NCBI GenBank assembly: GCA_005223045.1
Contig: NJBM01000002.1
Location: 186,001-250,000 of the forward strand
Length of the DNA stretch: 64,000 bases
Reading direction: 5' to 3'
DNA from: Planctomycetes bacterium B3_Pla
GTDB taxonomy: Bacteria > Planctomycetota > Phycisphaerae > Sedimentisphaerales > Anaerobacaceae
The position numbers and the translations under genes were made by a program. The notes beneath the pieces are model-generated. The model saw only the letters and a program-made list of their open reading frames with translations, did no database searches and was not told where the DNA came from. Shown in pieces: positions 34,933 to 43,407 of the stretch; positions within the stretch are counted from its first letter, which is position 1, and each line of letters opens with the position of its first letter.

Positions 34933-35997
34933 ATGAGACTGAATCGCTTTTTTTCAGCATATTTGATTATAGCTTGCGGCTTGCTCTTGCATACCGGCTG
35001 TCAAGAGCAGGCTAAACCAGCAAAGGAATCCGACACCGGTTTGCCGAGCAAGAAAGAGGTAGAGGTTAAGCCCAGCAGTCTGCAGCCAAGGATTATGTTT
35101 GAGAGGCTTGTTCAGAATTTCGGCGAGGTTCCGCCCAACACGGTGAATACAGGCGAGATCAGGCTTACGAATACCGGCGAGGCTCCGTTAAAGATTACGA
35201 AATTAGGTAAATGCTGCGGCGTAGTCGCCAAGTTAGACAAGGACAAGACCGAATACGCACCCGGTGAGAGCGGATTCGTGAAAATAGAGTGGAAGTCAGG
35301 ACCTGAGCCGGGTGTGTTCGCACGTGACCTGACTGTACACAGCAACGACAGAAAAAGACCTGAGATGACTTTGACGGTGAAGGCCAAAATTGTGCTGAGA
35401 ATCACCTGGGAGCCGGAAAGGTTAAAACTATTTCTTGGCGTGGACAATGCCGGCTGTCCGAAAGTCACAATCCACAGTCTTGATGATCGGCCCTTTTCAA
35501 TAACCGGATTCAAATCGACCGGCGAGTGCATAACTGCCGATTATGATTCGTCGGTGGAAGCCACTAAGTTCATGCTTGAGCCGAAAGTCGATACCAAGAA
35601 GCTGGACAAGAATCTCGCAGGACGCATCAGCGTTGGCGTGACTCATCCGGATGGCGATGAAGCGATTATCCTCTTCGACGTGCAGGCGAAATATTCTATA
35701 GACCAGCCGGTAATTCTCATTTTTAACGCTGAGCCAAAAAAGCCGGTAGTTAGGAAATTCTCGATATTCAACAACTACGGCGGGGACTGTGAGATTGAGT
35801 CGGTTTCTTCCAAGGGCGGTATTGTTGCCGCCAAATTTCTCAAACAAAGAAAGACCGATAAAGGCTATGAGCTTGAGGTTGCAATAACGCCTCCGGCCGC
35901 CGACGGAAAAACCAGATTCACAGATGTGCTCTCCGTGAATTTCAAGGACGGCGAGAGCCTCCTGGTCACATTTAGTGGCTACTATGCAAAAAGATGA
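34933..35997 (+). CDS. DUF1573-domain lipoprotein (copy 1)
   Basis: A 354-residue predicted lipoprotein, with MRLNRFFSAYLIIACGLLLH then TGC as lipobox. After a short linker it has a DUF1573 domain (about residues 55-155: FERLVQNFGEVPPNTVNTGE, GKCCGVVAKLDKDKTEYAPG, DLTVHSNDRKRPEMTLTVKA), an immunoglobulin-like fold common in Bacteroidetes and planctomycetes. Two further beta-rich segments follow. A pair of adjacent cysteines (KCCG) is conserved in both copies and may bind metal or form a disulfide; this is inference. The tandem paralogue at 36157-37311 and the four-haem lipoprotein at 37319 follow on the same strand. Function is unknown, probably periplasmic structural or binding. Confidence 0.85.
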   Translation: MRLNRFFSAYLIIACGLLLHTGCQEQAKPAKESDTGLPSKKEVEVKPSSLQPRIMFERLVQNFGEVPPNTVNTGEIRLTNTGEAPLKITKLGKCCGVVAKLDKDKTEYAPGESGFVKIEWKSGPEPGVFARDLTVHSNDRKRPEMTLTVKAKIVLRITWEPERLKLFLGVDNAGCPKVTIHSLDDRPFSITGFKSTGECITADYDSSVEATKFMLEPKVDTKKLDKNLAGRISVGVTHPDGDEAIILFDVQAKYSIDQPVILIFNAEPKKPVVRKFSIFNNYGGDCEIESVSSKGGIVAAKFLKQRKTDKGYELEVAITPPAADGKTRFTDVLSVNFKDGESLLVTFSGYYAKR

Positions 35998-36071
35998 CCG
36001 GAATCCAGGGCACAGTAACGGTTGTGCAAATATTGTGCGCTGACTGGTCATCGACTTTGACCGAGAATTCC

Positions 36072-36100
36072 TTGCCTGAGAAAGCGTTTTTCTCTAAACT
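36072..36100 (+). promoter_or_regulatory. Putative promoter of the second DUF1573 gene
   Basis: TTGCCT (36072-36077), 17 bp, then TAAACT (36095-36100). The surrounding block is repeated upstream of the first DUF1573 gene, as expected if the gene was duplicated together with its promoter. It probably serves the DUF1573-cytochrome pair. Confidence 0.4.
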
Positions 36101-36156
36101 GCACGTTAATAATAAGTCGAAAGTCGAATCATAATCCCGTTCCTGGAGATGAGAGT

Positions 36157-37311
36157 ATGAAACTCAAGAGCTTAGCTCTGATATGCCTGTTTGTCGGTTG
36201 CGCATTGCTGTTGCAGGCAGGCTGTCAACAGCAGTCCAAATCGGCAAAAGAGCCGGCGGTCGAATCGACGCAAGAGCCCCGGGCCGCGTTGACATCAGCC
36301 AAAGAACCGGCTAAAGAGATCAAGAAACCGGCCAAAGAAGTTGAGGTGGCGCCGGAACCCGAAGAACCGCCGGCAAAGATCACGTTTGAGAAGGTACTTC
36401 ATGACTTCGGCAAGGTTTCGCCTAACAAGGTGAATACCGGTGAGATTAAGTTCACAAACACCGGCGAGGGCTTGTTGAAAATCACAAAAGTCGGGAAATG
36501 CTGCGGTGTCGTTGCCAAATTGGACAAGGGCAAGACCGAATACGCACCGGGCGAAAGCGGCGCGGTGAAAATAGAGTGGAAATCAGCATCTCACGCGCAA
36601 GTGTTCAAGCGAAACCTGGTTGTGCACAGTAACGATAAGAAGAACCCTGCAACTACACTGGCTATAAAGGCCGAAGTTGTGCTGAGAGTCGCCTGGGAGC
36701 CGAAGAAGCTGACACTGCTTCTCGATGAGGACAATGCCGGCTGCCCGAAAGTTACAATCAACAGTCTCGACGGTCAGCCGTTTTCGATAACGGGATTCAA
36801 ATCGACCGGCGATTGCATAACTGTCGATTTCAATCCTTCGGTGAAAGCGACGAAATTCGTGCTTGAGCCAAAAGTCAATGCCGATAAGCTGCACGAGAGG
36901 CTCAAAGGCACAATCAATATCGCCCTGACTCATCCTGACGGTAATGCGGCCAGAATATACTTTAACGTCGAGCCGAGATATAAAGTCGAGCCGCCGCTGC
37001 TTATCCTTTTCAATGCCGAGCCTGAAACACCGATAGTGAGGAATATCTCGGTGCTCAACAACTACGGCAAAGACTTTGAGATTGAGTCGGTCTCCTCGAA
37101 GAACGACGTCGTTGGTATCAAAGTTCTCGAACAAAGGAAACTCAAGCATGGTTATCAGCTCAAGGTGGAAATAACACCTCCGCCCCCCGCCGGCAAATCA
37201 ATAAGATTCACTGATGTGTTTTCCTTGAATTTCAAAGGCGGTGAGAAGCTGCCGATTACCTGTAACGGGTACTATAATAAGAAGAATAAACCCATATCCA
37301 GGACACAATAA
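36157..37311 (+). CDS. DUF1573-domain lipoprotein (copy 2)
   Basis: A 384-residue paralogue of the preceding gene. The signal MKLKSLALICLFVGCALLLQ ends in AGC as lipobox, followed by a charged Lys/Glu/Pro-rich linker (about residues 28-72) longer than in copy 1. The DUF1573 domain repeats FEKVLHDFGKVSPNKVNTGE, GKCCGVVAKLDKGKTEYAPG and VVHSNDKKNPATTLAIKAE nearly residue for residue. The remainder aligns with copy 1 throughout (GFKSTGDCITVDFNPS, LTHPDGNAARIYFNV, NNYGKDFEIESVSSK). The duplication covered the leader as well. The next gene starts 8 bp downstream, so the lipoprotein and the cytochrome are probably made together. Confidence 0.87.
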   Translation: MKLKSLALICLFVGCALLLQAGCQQQSKSAKEPAVESTQEPRAALTSAKEPAKEIKKPAKEVEVAPEPEEPPAKITFEKVLHDFGKVSPNKVNTGEIKFTNTGEGLLKITKVGKCCGVVAKLDKGKTEYAPGESGAVKIEWKSASHAQVFKRNLVVHSNDKKNPATTLAIKAEVVLRVAWEPKKLTLLLDEDNAGCPKVTINSLDGQPFSITGFKSTGDCITVDFNPSVKATKFVLEPKVNADKLHERLKGTINIALTHPDGNAARIYFNVEPRYKVEPPLLILFNAEPETPIVRNISVLNNYGKDFEIESVSSKNDVVGIKVLEQRKLKHGYQLKVEITPPPPAGKSIRFTDVFSLNFKGGEKLPITCNGYYNKKNKPISRTQ

Positions 37312-37318
37312 GGGCGGC

Positions 37319-38671
37319 ATGAATACTGCTGTGAGAAGCAAGAAAAAGATCGGGGTCGTGTTGTTTCTGACGGTGTTGAGCGCAGGGATATCGTGTATGC
37401 CGACGAAGAGGCCAACGCGCGAGAAACCGCCTGCCAGGACCGATGCTCTGAACGTATTTTTTACCGGCAGCACCCTCGGGAAATTGAAGCCCTGCGGCTG
37501 TTCCGGCGGCCAATTAGGGGGACTTGAGAGACGCTCGGCGGTATTCAACACTGTGCCGCCGCAAAAAAGACTGATCATAGACACAGGCTCTCTTGTACCG
37601 GGTGACGGCGAGCAGGACCAAGTCAAGTTCACCATTATAATCGAGGCCCTCGGCCTTCTCGATTACGGTTTCGTTAATCTGACCGAGAAAGACCTTGAAA
37701 TGGCGGAGAATCTCGGTCTGCTCGGCAATCCGTTTGTTGGATTCGTCAGCCCGTACGGAAGCGGTGAAAAAGTTGCAGGGAAATTCCGGAACCGCTATTT
37801 GCTGAGCGGCGAATACGTCACTATATCGGTATTGACTCTTGATGTGGATAGCACGCCGATAGAGCGGATTCGAGAAGGTTTTGCCCTCCCCAAACCGGGT
37901 GAAAAGAGCATCAATATCCTTATCGTAAACCGGTGTGACGAGGCTGTTATCTCTTCTGTGGCGGAAACAGGGATTGTGGACTGCCTCGTCTGTCCGGCCG
38001 AATCCGACGAGCCAATGATAATCGGCAGCCCAAACAGAAAGCCGCTGGTTTTCTCGGTGGGCCGATACGGCAGGCATATTTCCAGGCTGCAAATCGAAAA
38101 GGCCAGGGTCCGGGACAGGTTGAAGCTGAAGTTCCACGCAATAGAGGTGGGCGAAGATTTGGAACCGGATGCTTCCACGGCGGTGGCGGATTTATACAAA
38201 GTTTACCAACAGATCGTCAGAGATAGAAACCTGCTGGCGAAAGTTCCACGATTTGGTCTGGAGAACGACTTGAAATACGTCGGCTCACAGTCCTGCAAGC
38301 CGTGCCACGAGTCCGAATATGAAAAATGGCACGACACCGGCCACGCGCACGCCTACGCAACGCTCAAGCGGGTCGGCTCGCAGTTCGACCCGGAATGCGT
38401 TATTTGCCACGTCGTTGGCCTGGAATACGAGAGCGGATTCGTTTCCACCGAACAGACCGTTCATTTGAAAAATGTCGATTGTGAGAACTGTCACGGTCCC
38501 GGTTCCGAACACGTCAAGACCGATGGCAACGCCGATCTCACCGAGCCAAAGTCGGCCTGTACTGACTGCCACACGCCCGAGCACAGCGGCGACTATGCGG
38601 GAAATGAGCGTGCTTTTCGGGAGAAAATCATTCATTGGACGGAACCAAACACCCCTAGCAATGTCAAATAG
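37319..38671 (+). CDS. Four-haem cytochrome c lipoprotein with phosphoesterase-like N-terminal domain
   Basis: A 450-residue predicted lipoprotein (signal to TVLSAGISC). Residues ~45-300 resemble UshA/5'-nucleotidase-like domains that carry a PCGC motif (FFTGSTLGKLKPCGCSGGQL, LIIDTGSLVPGDG, FVNLTEKDLEMAENL). The usual metal-binding Asp and Gly-Asn-His-Asp residues are not evident, so it may be non-catalytic. The C-terminal ~130 residues resemble cytochrome c554-type domains, with four CxxCH haem motifs: SCKPCH, ECVICH, DCENCH and ACTDCH (38293-38573). It would be an envelope electron carrier. The ATG at 37319 follows AATAAGGGCGGC, 8 bp after the second DUF1573 gene. Confidence 0.85.
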   Translation: MNTAVRSKKKIGVVLFLTVLSAGISCMPTKRPTREKPPARTDALNVFFTGSTLGKLKPCGCSGGQLGGLERRSAVFNTVPPQKRLIIDTGSLVPGDGEQDQVKFTIIIEALGLLDYGFVNLTEKDLEMAENLGLLGNPFVGFVSPYGSGEKVAGKFRNRYLLSGEYVTISVLTLDVDSTPIERIREGFALPKPGEKSINILIVNRCDEAVISSVAETGIVDCLVCPAESDEPMIIGSPNRKPLVFSVGRYGRHISRLQIEKARVRDRLKLKFHAIEVGEDLEPDASTAVADLYKVYQQIVRDRNLLAKVPRFGLENDLKYVGSQSCKPCHESEYEKWHDTGHAHAYATLKRVGSQFDPECVICHVVGLEYESGFVSTEQTVHLKNVDCENCHGPGSEHVKTDGNADLTEPKSACTDCHTPEHSGDYAGNERAFREKIIHWTEPNTPSNVK

Positions 38672-38732
38672 GAAGAATACAAGAGCATTAGTGCAAGAAA
38701 TCCGACTGAATTTACGTGCTTTGTAAACTGAC

Positions 38733-39689
38733 ATGATCAAGACATTGCGAATAACGAGCATTTTGGCTGCTATTTTAGCGGGCGTTCTAATCAAATTCTT
38801 CGTTTTTCCCGTGATTTTTGACGTTAGCGGCGATGAGAACGTTGAAAAAGTCCTTGATTCGGCCGGTGTGATAGAACAGTTCAAGAATACCGAGGGCAAG
38901 CGCGCAAAAAGCACTGGAAACCAGGTCGCGCCGCTTGTAAAGCAGGCAGAAGCCTTTGCCCGCTATCTTGCCCCGAAACCGAAGGCGAAGAGGACCGTTT
39001 CGGGACTTAAGACGACAGGTAAGCCGAGTCTGGCGCCCGTCAAGCCCAAGTTTCAGGTCTTTGCCACCAGCTATTTTGAGGGCAATCCCGAATTATCCCA
39101 GGCTCTGATTGACGAGCCAGGCAAAGGCCGGCACTGGGTCAGACAGTCCACTATGGTAGGCCATTTGCTGATTGAGCAGGTCAAGGACGGAATGGTTATC
39201 GTCAAGAGCAGCGAAGAGACCTTCGAGCTGGCGATTGAAAAAACTTCGGCAGCCACATCTCCCAAATCTCCCGCCAGGGGTTCAACAAGCACGGGCAAGC
39301 GAAGCCCTTACAGTCGGACTCAGTCGGTTACCGGCAGAACTGCTCCCGGCGTTACAAAGACGGCAAGCAAACCACCAGCGCCACAAAGGAACGCAGTAGC
39401 GAGTGAAAAGACGGACGCACTCATTGAAAGGCTCAAAGATTTGCGGAGAAGCTACAGGTCGGATCGGTCGAGTTCGGGCCTTAACGGCGAGGAAAGCGGC
39501 GAGGAAAGGGCCGCGAGGATAGATGAGTTGATTTCCAAAGTCAAATCCACACGCGTAAGCACTGAAGATGCGAAGAACCTGACCAGTTTAGGTGAAAGGT
39601 TGAAGGACAGCAGCCAGGACCCGAACCGATCTACGCCGGCCTCAAACACGGGCAAAGTAGAAACAAGCTCCGGCAAGCCGGAAAAATAG
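38733..39689 (+). CDS. Probable type II secretion protein GspC-like
   Basis: A 318-residue protein with one N-terminal membrane segment (about residues 8-28, TSILAAILAGVLIKFFVFPV) and a periplasmic region. Residues ~105-165 (FQVFATSYFEGNPELSQALI, DEPGKGRHWVRQSTMVGHLL) have the shape of the GspC/PilP homology region: a beta strand, an Arg/Ala-Leu-Ile pair, a charged loop with Gly-Lys-Gly, then hydrophobic strands. The C-terminal third is Ser/Thr/Pro/Lys-rich linker and an amphipathic helix. GspC links the inner-membrane platform to the secretin. The call rests on this weak similarity and on position directly before gspD; all other core gsp genes are present downstream. It has no PDZ domain. 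Confidence 0.6.
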   Translation: MIKTLRITSILAAILAGVLIKFFVFPVIFDVSGDENVEKVLDSAGVIEQFKNTEGKRAKSTGNQVAPLVKQAEAFARYLAPKPKAKRTVSGLKTTGKPSLAPVKPKFQVFATSYFEGNPELSQALIDEPGKGRHWVRQSTMVGHLLIEQVKDGMVIVKSSEETFELAIEKTSAATSPKSPARGSTSTGKRSPYSRTQSVTGRTAPGVTKTASKPPAPQRNAVASEKTDALIERLKDLRRSYRSDRSSSGLNGEESGEERAARIDELISKVKSTRVSTEDAKNLTSLGERLKDSSQDPNRSTPASNTGKVETSSGKPEK

Positions 39690-40162
39690 CCGTCCCAAGC
39701 ACGGCAGCAGCTCTGTTTAGCATGCAACTGCCGTCATCGCGGCATTTCACAACAAGTCCTGCAATTCCTCCGAGGTTCATAACAGATGTGTCTCTGCGCT
39801 CGTACTCCGCCAACTTTGATTTGATAGGTTCAGAAGGGTGGCAGCTTCAAAGCCGGAAGGCTTTGGGGCCTGTTCTGAGCGTAGTCGAAGGGATGGTCAA
39901 TGCAGGGAGATAGACAACTTGGGATGCGGCTGTTGCGACCGGAAATATTGGCGTTTTCCTACCTGATAATTGGAACTTTTGGCTTTTTTACGTGTCTGAT
40001 TAGGTAGCCGGTTCTCTAAGGCAAGAAGCGCAGAACTGAAAGGATTTTTGCATAAGAGCTTATGAAAGCATGGCTTGCGTCAATGATCTTTGAACAAAGG
40101 GGACCAGTAGATATACAAGGTGTGCTGCATACTTGTTGATTTATCGGATGAAGGGGTGTCTT
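39690..40162. other. 473-bp gap between the gspC-like gene and gspD
   Basis: No credible gene is seen. It holds a CCTGTTCTGAGCGTAGTCGA repeat (39869-39892) related to the copies near 13294 and 13515, and AT-rich sequence near 39950-40010. An internal promoter for gspD is plausible, but no clear -35/-10 pair was found. Short hairpins near 39998-40040 did not match any riboswitch known to me. Confidence 0.5.
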
Positions 40163-43100
40163 ATGATGGCGAAGTGGAGTTTTTTTCGTGGGGGATGCAA
40201 TGGAAATATTATTTTGGTACTGACGTTCTTGTTGGCGGGCAATTGTGTTCTTGCCGCCGGGCAGACGGACGACGCTGGCGGGGAAGTATACAAGTTCTTT
40301 GACCTAAAACACATATCCGCCGAGCAGGGTAAGCAGTACCTATCGAAGGTGGTAACAGGCACTGTTAATCCTTATCCCGGTTCGCGCATACCTACGCTGT
40401 TTATGACCGCCGACGATCCACATGAGATTGCCAGGGCCAAAACCGTTCTCGAACTGGTCGATACGCGGGAGAAATTTGTGATAAAAGCGATTTTCCCGGC
40501 CTCGGCGGCCGGGAATATGCCTTCCAACGAGCAGATCGCGGCGAAACTAAACCCGAGCTTGACCCGGGGGGCGTCGATCGGCAGCTTCTCCAATCCTCCG
40601 CGAAAGGATGCGAGCACCAGAGCAATCATAGACATTCACAATAAGACGGTGGTTGTCATTGCGCCGGTCAGCTTACTTGAGAGAATCGTAGCCGTTATTG
40701 GGCAGCCGCCCAGCCAGAAAAGTAATCCCAAGACACAAGATAAACCTAAAGTCCAGGAAAAGGTTGAAGCTCCCGCTAAGCTGAAAGTTTCAAAATTACC
40801 CGTGCCCAACGAGGCCAAATTCCTTTTGGCCGCAAGCGGCGCAGTGGAAACGCAGCCAGGCGCCATTGCGGCCGGACAAGCGCAAGAGATCCTCGATAAA
40901 GCCGCTGCCGACGAGCTTCCTGAGCCGAATGATGCCGCCGCCGGGCCGTCTGAGATAATGGCCGTTCCTGACGGAGATGACATCGTCAACCTGGCTCTGG
41001 CCGACTTCGAGAAGCTCACAATAGTACAGTTCCTGGGTCTGGTTGGGCCGTACTTGCAGTTGGACTTCCTGTACGATCCGAGAATGCTGGTCGGCGAAGT
41101 TACAATAAGCCCGAACGGCAAATGGCGGGGACCCATAAAGGTCAAGGATTTGTATCCCATGCTTGAAGAGGTGCTCAAGTTCAAGGACCTTGCGATGACT
41201 CGCAGTAAGGGCAACCTGGTCACCATCGTTCCCGTGGCGGATGCACTGAAGATTGACCCCGCATTGCTGGATATCGACAAAGCCGAAACCGAGCCTGGAG
41301 ACGGAATAGTGCAGCGCGTTTTCAAGCTGAAACATATAGACGCCGCCAGTGCGCAGAACCTCCTGACCAGTATGAGTCTCACCACAAACATCACACCTAT
41401 TGCCGAGACGAAAACACTTATCGTCACCGGCTATGCCTACCGCATGCCGCGCATACAAGCTCTGTTGAACATTGTGGACAGGGCGGGTGAGCCTAAGAAG
41501 TTCAGGTTCAGGCAGTTGCGATACACGATGGCCGAGATTCTTGCTCCCAAGCTCCAGAGCCTTGCCGAGCAGTTGGGTACTATAGCCATCACCGTGACCC
41601 AGACGTCATCATCTGCAAGGCCGGCGACGACGCGGTCCAAGCCAAAGGGGCCAACCGAGACGACCGCCCAATATCAGGCCCGGCTTCGTCGGGAAACGGC
41701 CGCCAGGAACGCGGCTGCGGTAAGGGCAAGAACGACCGCGGCGAGAACACCCACTACCACCCAACAGCCTGAGCCGGGCAAGCCCACGGTCTATCTCGAC
41801 GCCGACGAGAGAACCAACCGCATTTTGATGATAGGGCTCGATGAGCAGTTGGATGAAGTCGAGGAGCTGATAGATACTCTTGACGTGGTTCAGCAGGACC
41901 TGCGGACGCTGGAATTGTATAAGATCGAGCACGTTGACGCCGAGGAAGTAAAGAACAAACTGGAGGAGCTTGGCATAATCACACCCAGACTGACAAGCCC
42001 TTATTCTTCGAGACTTACCGGCGGCACCAAGCCTGGAACCACAACAGCGGGCGCCGCCAGGACTCCCACAAGCACCAGAACTCCAATGAGCACCCGAAGT
42101 TCGTTGTATGGTGAGACAGAGGAGGTCCCCGGAGAAGAGCCGCAAGTGGTGGTGGTTGAGCAGACGAATTCACTGCTGGTGAACGCGACGGCTGAGCAGC
42201 ACACGAAAATAGCGCAAATTCTCAGCTACGTTGACAGCGAGATGCTGGACAGTGATATTCCCGTTCAACTGTATCCGCTCGAGAATCAGTCACCCGAGCA
42301 CTTGGCGCAGGTCCTGGAGAAGCTGATTCAGGAGACCATCGAGGACAAAGATGGCAAAATTGAAAAGATCGTAAGGAAGCAGGACGAACAGATAATAGTG
42401 GTCCCCGAGCCAAATACTTATTCATTGATTGTGTATGCGAGCAAGAAGAACCAGGATTGGATATCAAACATAATAAAGAACCTCGACAAGAGAAGGCCCC
42501 AGGTTCTGATAGACGTAACGCTCGTGCAGATTTCCAAGGTAGACACCTTTGAGTACGACCTTAACCTCTTATCCAGCTTCCCGGACTTGACTGAAACAGC
42601 GGGCTTGGTCGGCGCACTAGAGCCCACAAATCTGGTTCCGGCGCTCATGAGTGCCAACCGAGACCGTTTCATAGATTTCCAATCCCAGGGCGGTGCGGGA
42701 CGCGCTTTCTATGGCGACAAGCACATCAACGCTCTGTTGACTGCTGTGCAGACCAAGTCGTACGGCAGAGTTCTCGCCAAGCCTAAGATTCTTGTCAACG
42801 ATAATGAACTGGGGAAAATCGAACAAATAAAAACCACATATATTGAGAGAACAGGCAGCACTCTTTTAGAGGGTAACTCTGTGGGCGTACAGACATCACA
42901 AGAGTTCGAAGGCTACGAAGAGGGCATAAAACTTGAGATCACCCCTCATATCAGCAGTGGTGATTTGCTTCGTCTTGATGTTCTCTTGACCCGATCTGAT
43001 TTTGCTGAAGGCGGCCCTTCTGAAAAACCGCCGGACATTGAAAACAATGATATTGACACAACCGTTACCGTTCCCGACGGCAGCACAATTATCCTGGGTG

Positions 43101-43405
43101 GGCTCACCAAGCTCGACCAGAACAAAGCCGGCAGTAAGGTGCCTCTGCTTGGCGATCTCCCTCTCGTGGGCGGATTATTCAGATCGGCCAACAATACCGA
43201 CAGGGGAGACAATATGTATGTCTTCATCAAAGCCGAGATCATAAGGCCCTCGGAGTCGAAGCTCGCCCAGAGTGACCTCGAACGAATATCCGAGAGAAAC
43301 AGAACTGCATTCGAGGAGCACGAGACTGAGTTCCAAGAGAATCATGACTGGCCCGGCGTAAAGCCCAAGCCGATGAAACCGCTGAAAGTACTTGACGCAC
43401 AATAG
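40163..43405 (+). CDS. gspD: Type II secretion system secretin GspD
   Basis: A 1080-residue outer-membrane secretin, larger than the usual ~650-700. It has a signal peptide (MMAKWSFFRGGCNGNIILVL...CVLAA), an N-terminal region rich in N-domain folds (FKLKHIDAASAQNLLTSM, LYKIEHVDAEEVKNKLEELG, VNATAEQHTKIAQILSYV, QLYPLENQSPEHLAQVLEKL) and a C-terminal secretin domain with RPQVLIDVTLVQISKVDTFE, GRVLAKPKILVNDNELGKIE and the signature VPDGSTIILGGLTKLDQNKA...VPLLGDLPLVGGLFR. Two Thr/Ala/Arg-rich inserts (nucleotides about 41616-41760 and 42004-42130) lie between N-domains and are unusual. The ATG at 40163 follows AGGGGTGTC. gspE starts 3 bp after its stop. Confidence 0.95.
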   Translation: MMAKWSFFRGGCNGNIILVLTFLLAGNCVLAAGQTDDAGGEVYKFFDLKHISAEQGKQYLSKVVTGTVNPYPGSRIPTLFMTADDPHEIARAKTVLELVDTREKFVIKAIFPASAAGNMPSNEQIAAKLNPSLTRGASIGSFSNPPRKDASTRAIIDIHNKTVVVIAPVSLLERIVAVIGQPPSQKSNPKTQDKPKVQEKVEAPAKLKVSKLPVPNEAKFLLAASGAVETQPGAIAAGQAQEILDKAAADELPEPNDAAAGPSEIMAVPDGDDIVNLALADFEKLTIVQFLGLVGPYLQLDFLYDPRMLVGEVTISPNGKWRGPIKVKDLYPMLEEVLKFKDLAMTRSKGNLVTIVPVADALKIDPALLDIDKAETEPGDGIVQRVFKLKHIDAASAQNLLTSMSLTTNITPIAETKTLIVTGYAYRMPRIQALLNIVDRAGEPKKFRFRQLRYTMAEILAPKLQSLAEQLGTIAITVTQTSSSARPATTRSKPKGPTETTAQYQARLRRETAARNAAAVRARTTAARTPTTTQQPEPGKPTVYLDADERTNRILMIGLDEQLDEVEELIDTLDVVQQDLRTLELYKIEHVDAEEVKNKLEELGIITPRLTSPYSSRLTGGTKPGTTTAGAARTPTSTRTPMSTRSSLYGETEEVPGEEPQVVVVEQTNSLLVNATAEQHTKIAQILSYVDSEMLDSDIPVQLYPLENQSPEHLAQVLEKLIQETIEDKDGKIEKIVRKQDEQIIVVPEPNTYSLIVYASKKNQDWISNIIKNLDKRRPQVLIDVTLVQISKVDTFEYDLNLLSSFPDLTETAGLVGALEPTNLVPALMSANRDRFIDFQSQGGAGRAFYGDKHINALLTAVQTKSYGRVLAKPKILVNDNELGKIEQIKTTYIERTGSTLLEGNSVGVQTSQEFEGYEEGIKLEITPHISSGDLLRLDVLLTRSDFAEGGPSEKPPDIENNDIDTTVTVPDGSTIILGGLTKLDQNKAGSKVPLLGDLPLVGGLFRSANNTDRGDNMYVFIKAEIIRPSESKLAQSDLERISERNRTAFEEHETEFQENHDWPGVKPKPMKPLKVLDAQ

Positions 43406-43407
43406 CA

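Noticed and set aside
39690..40162. A c-di-GMP-type riboswitch upstream of gspD
   Set aside because: The conserved core of GEMM riboswitches could not be matched to the sequence; only short unrelated hairpins are present.
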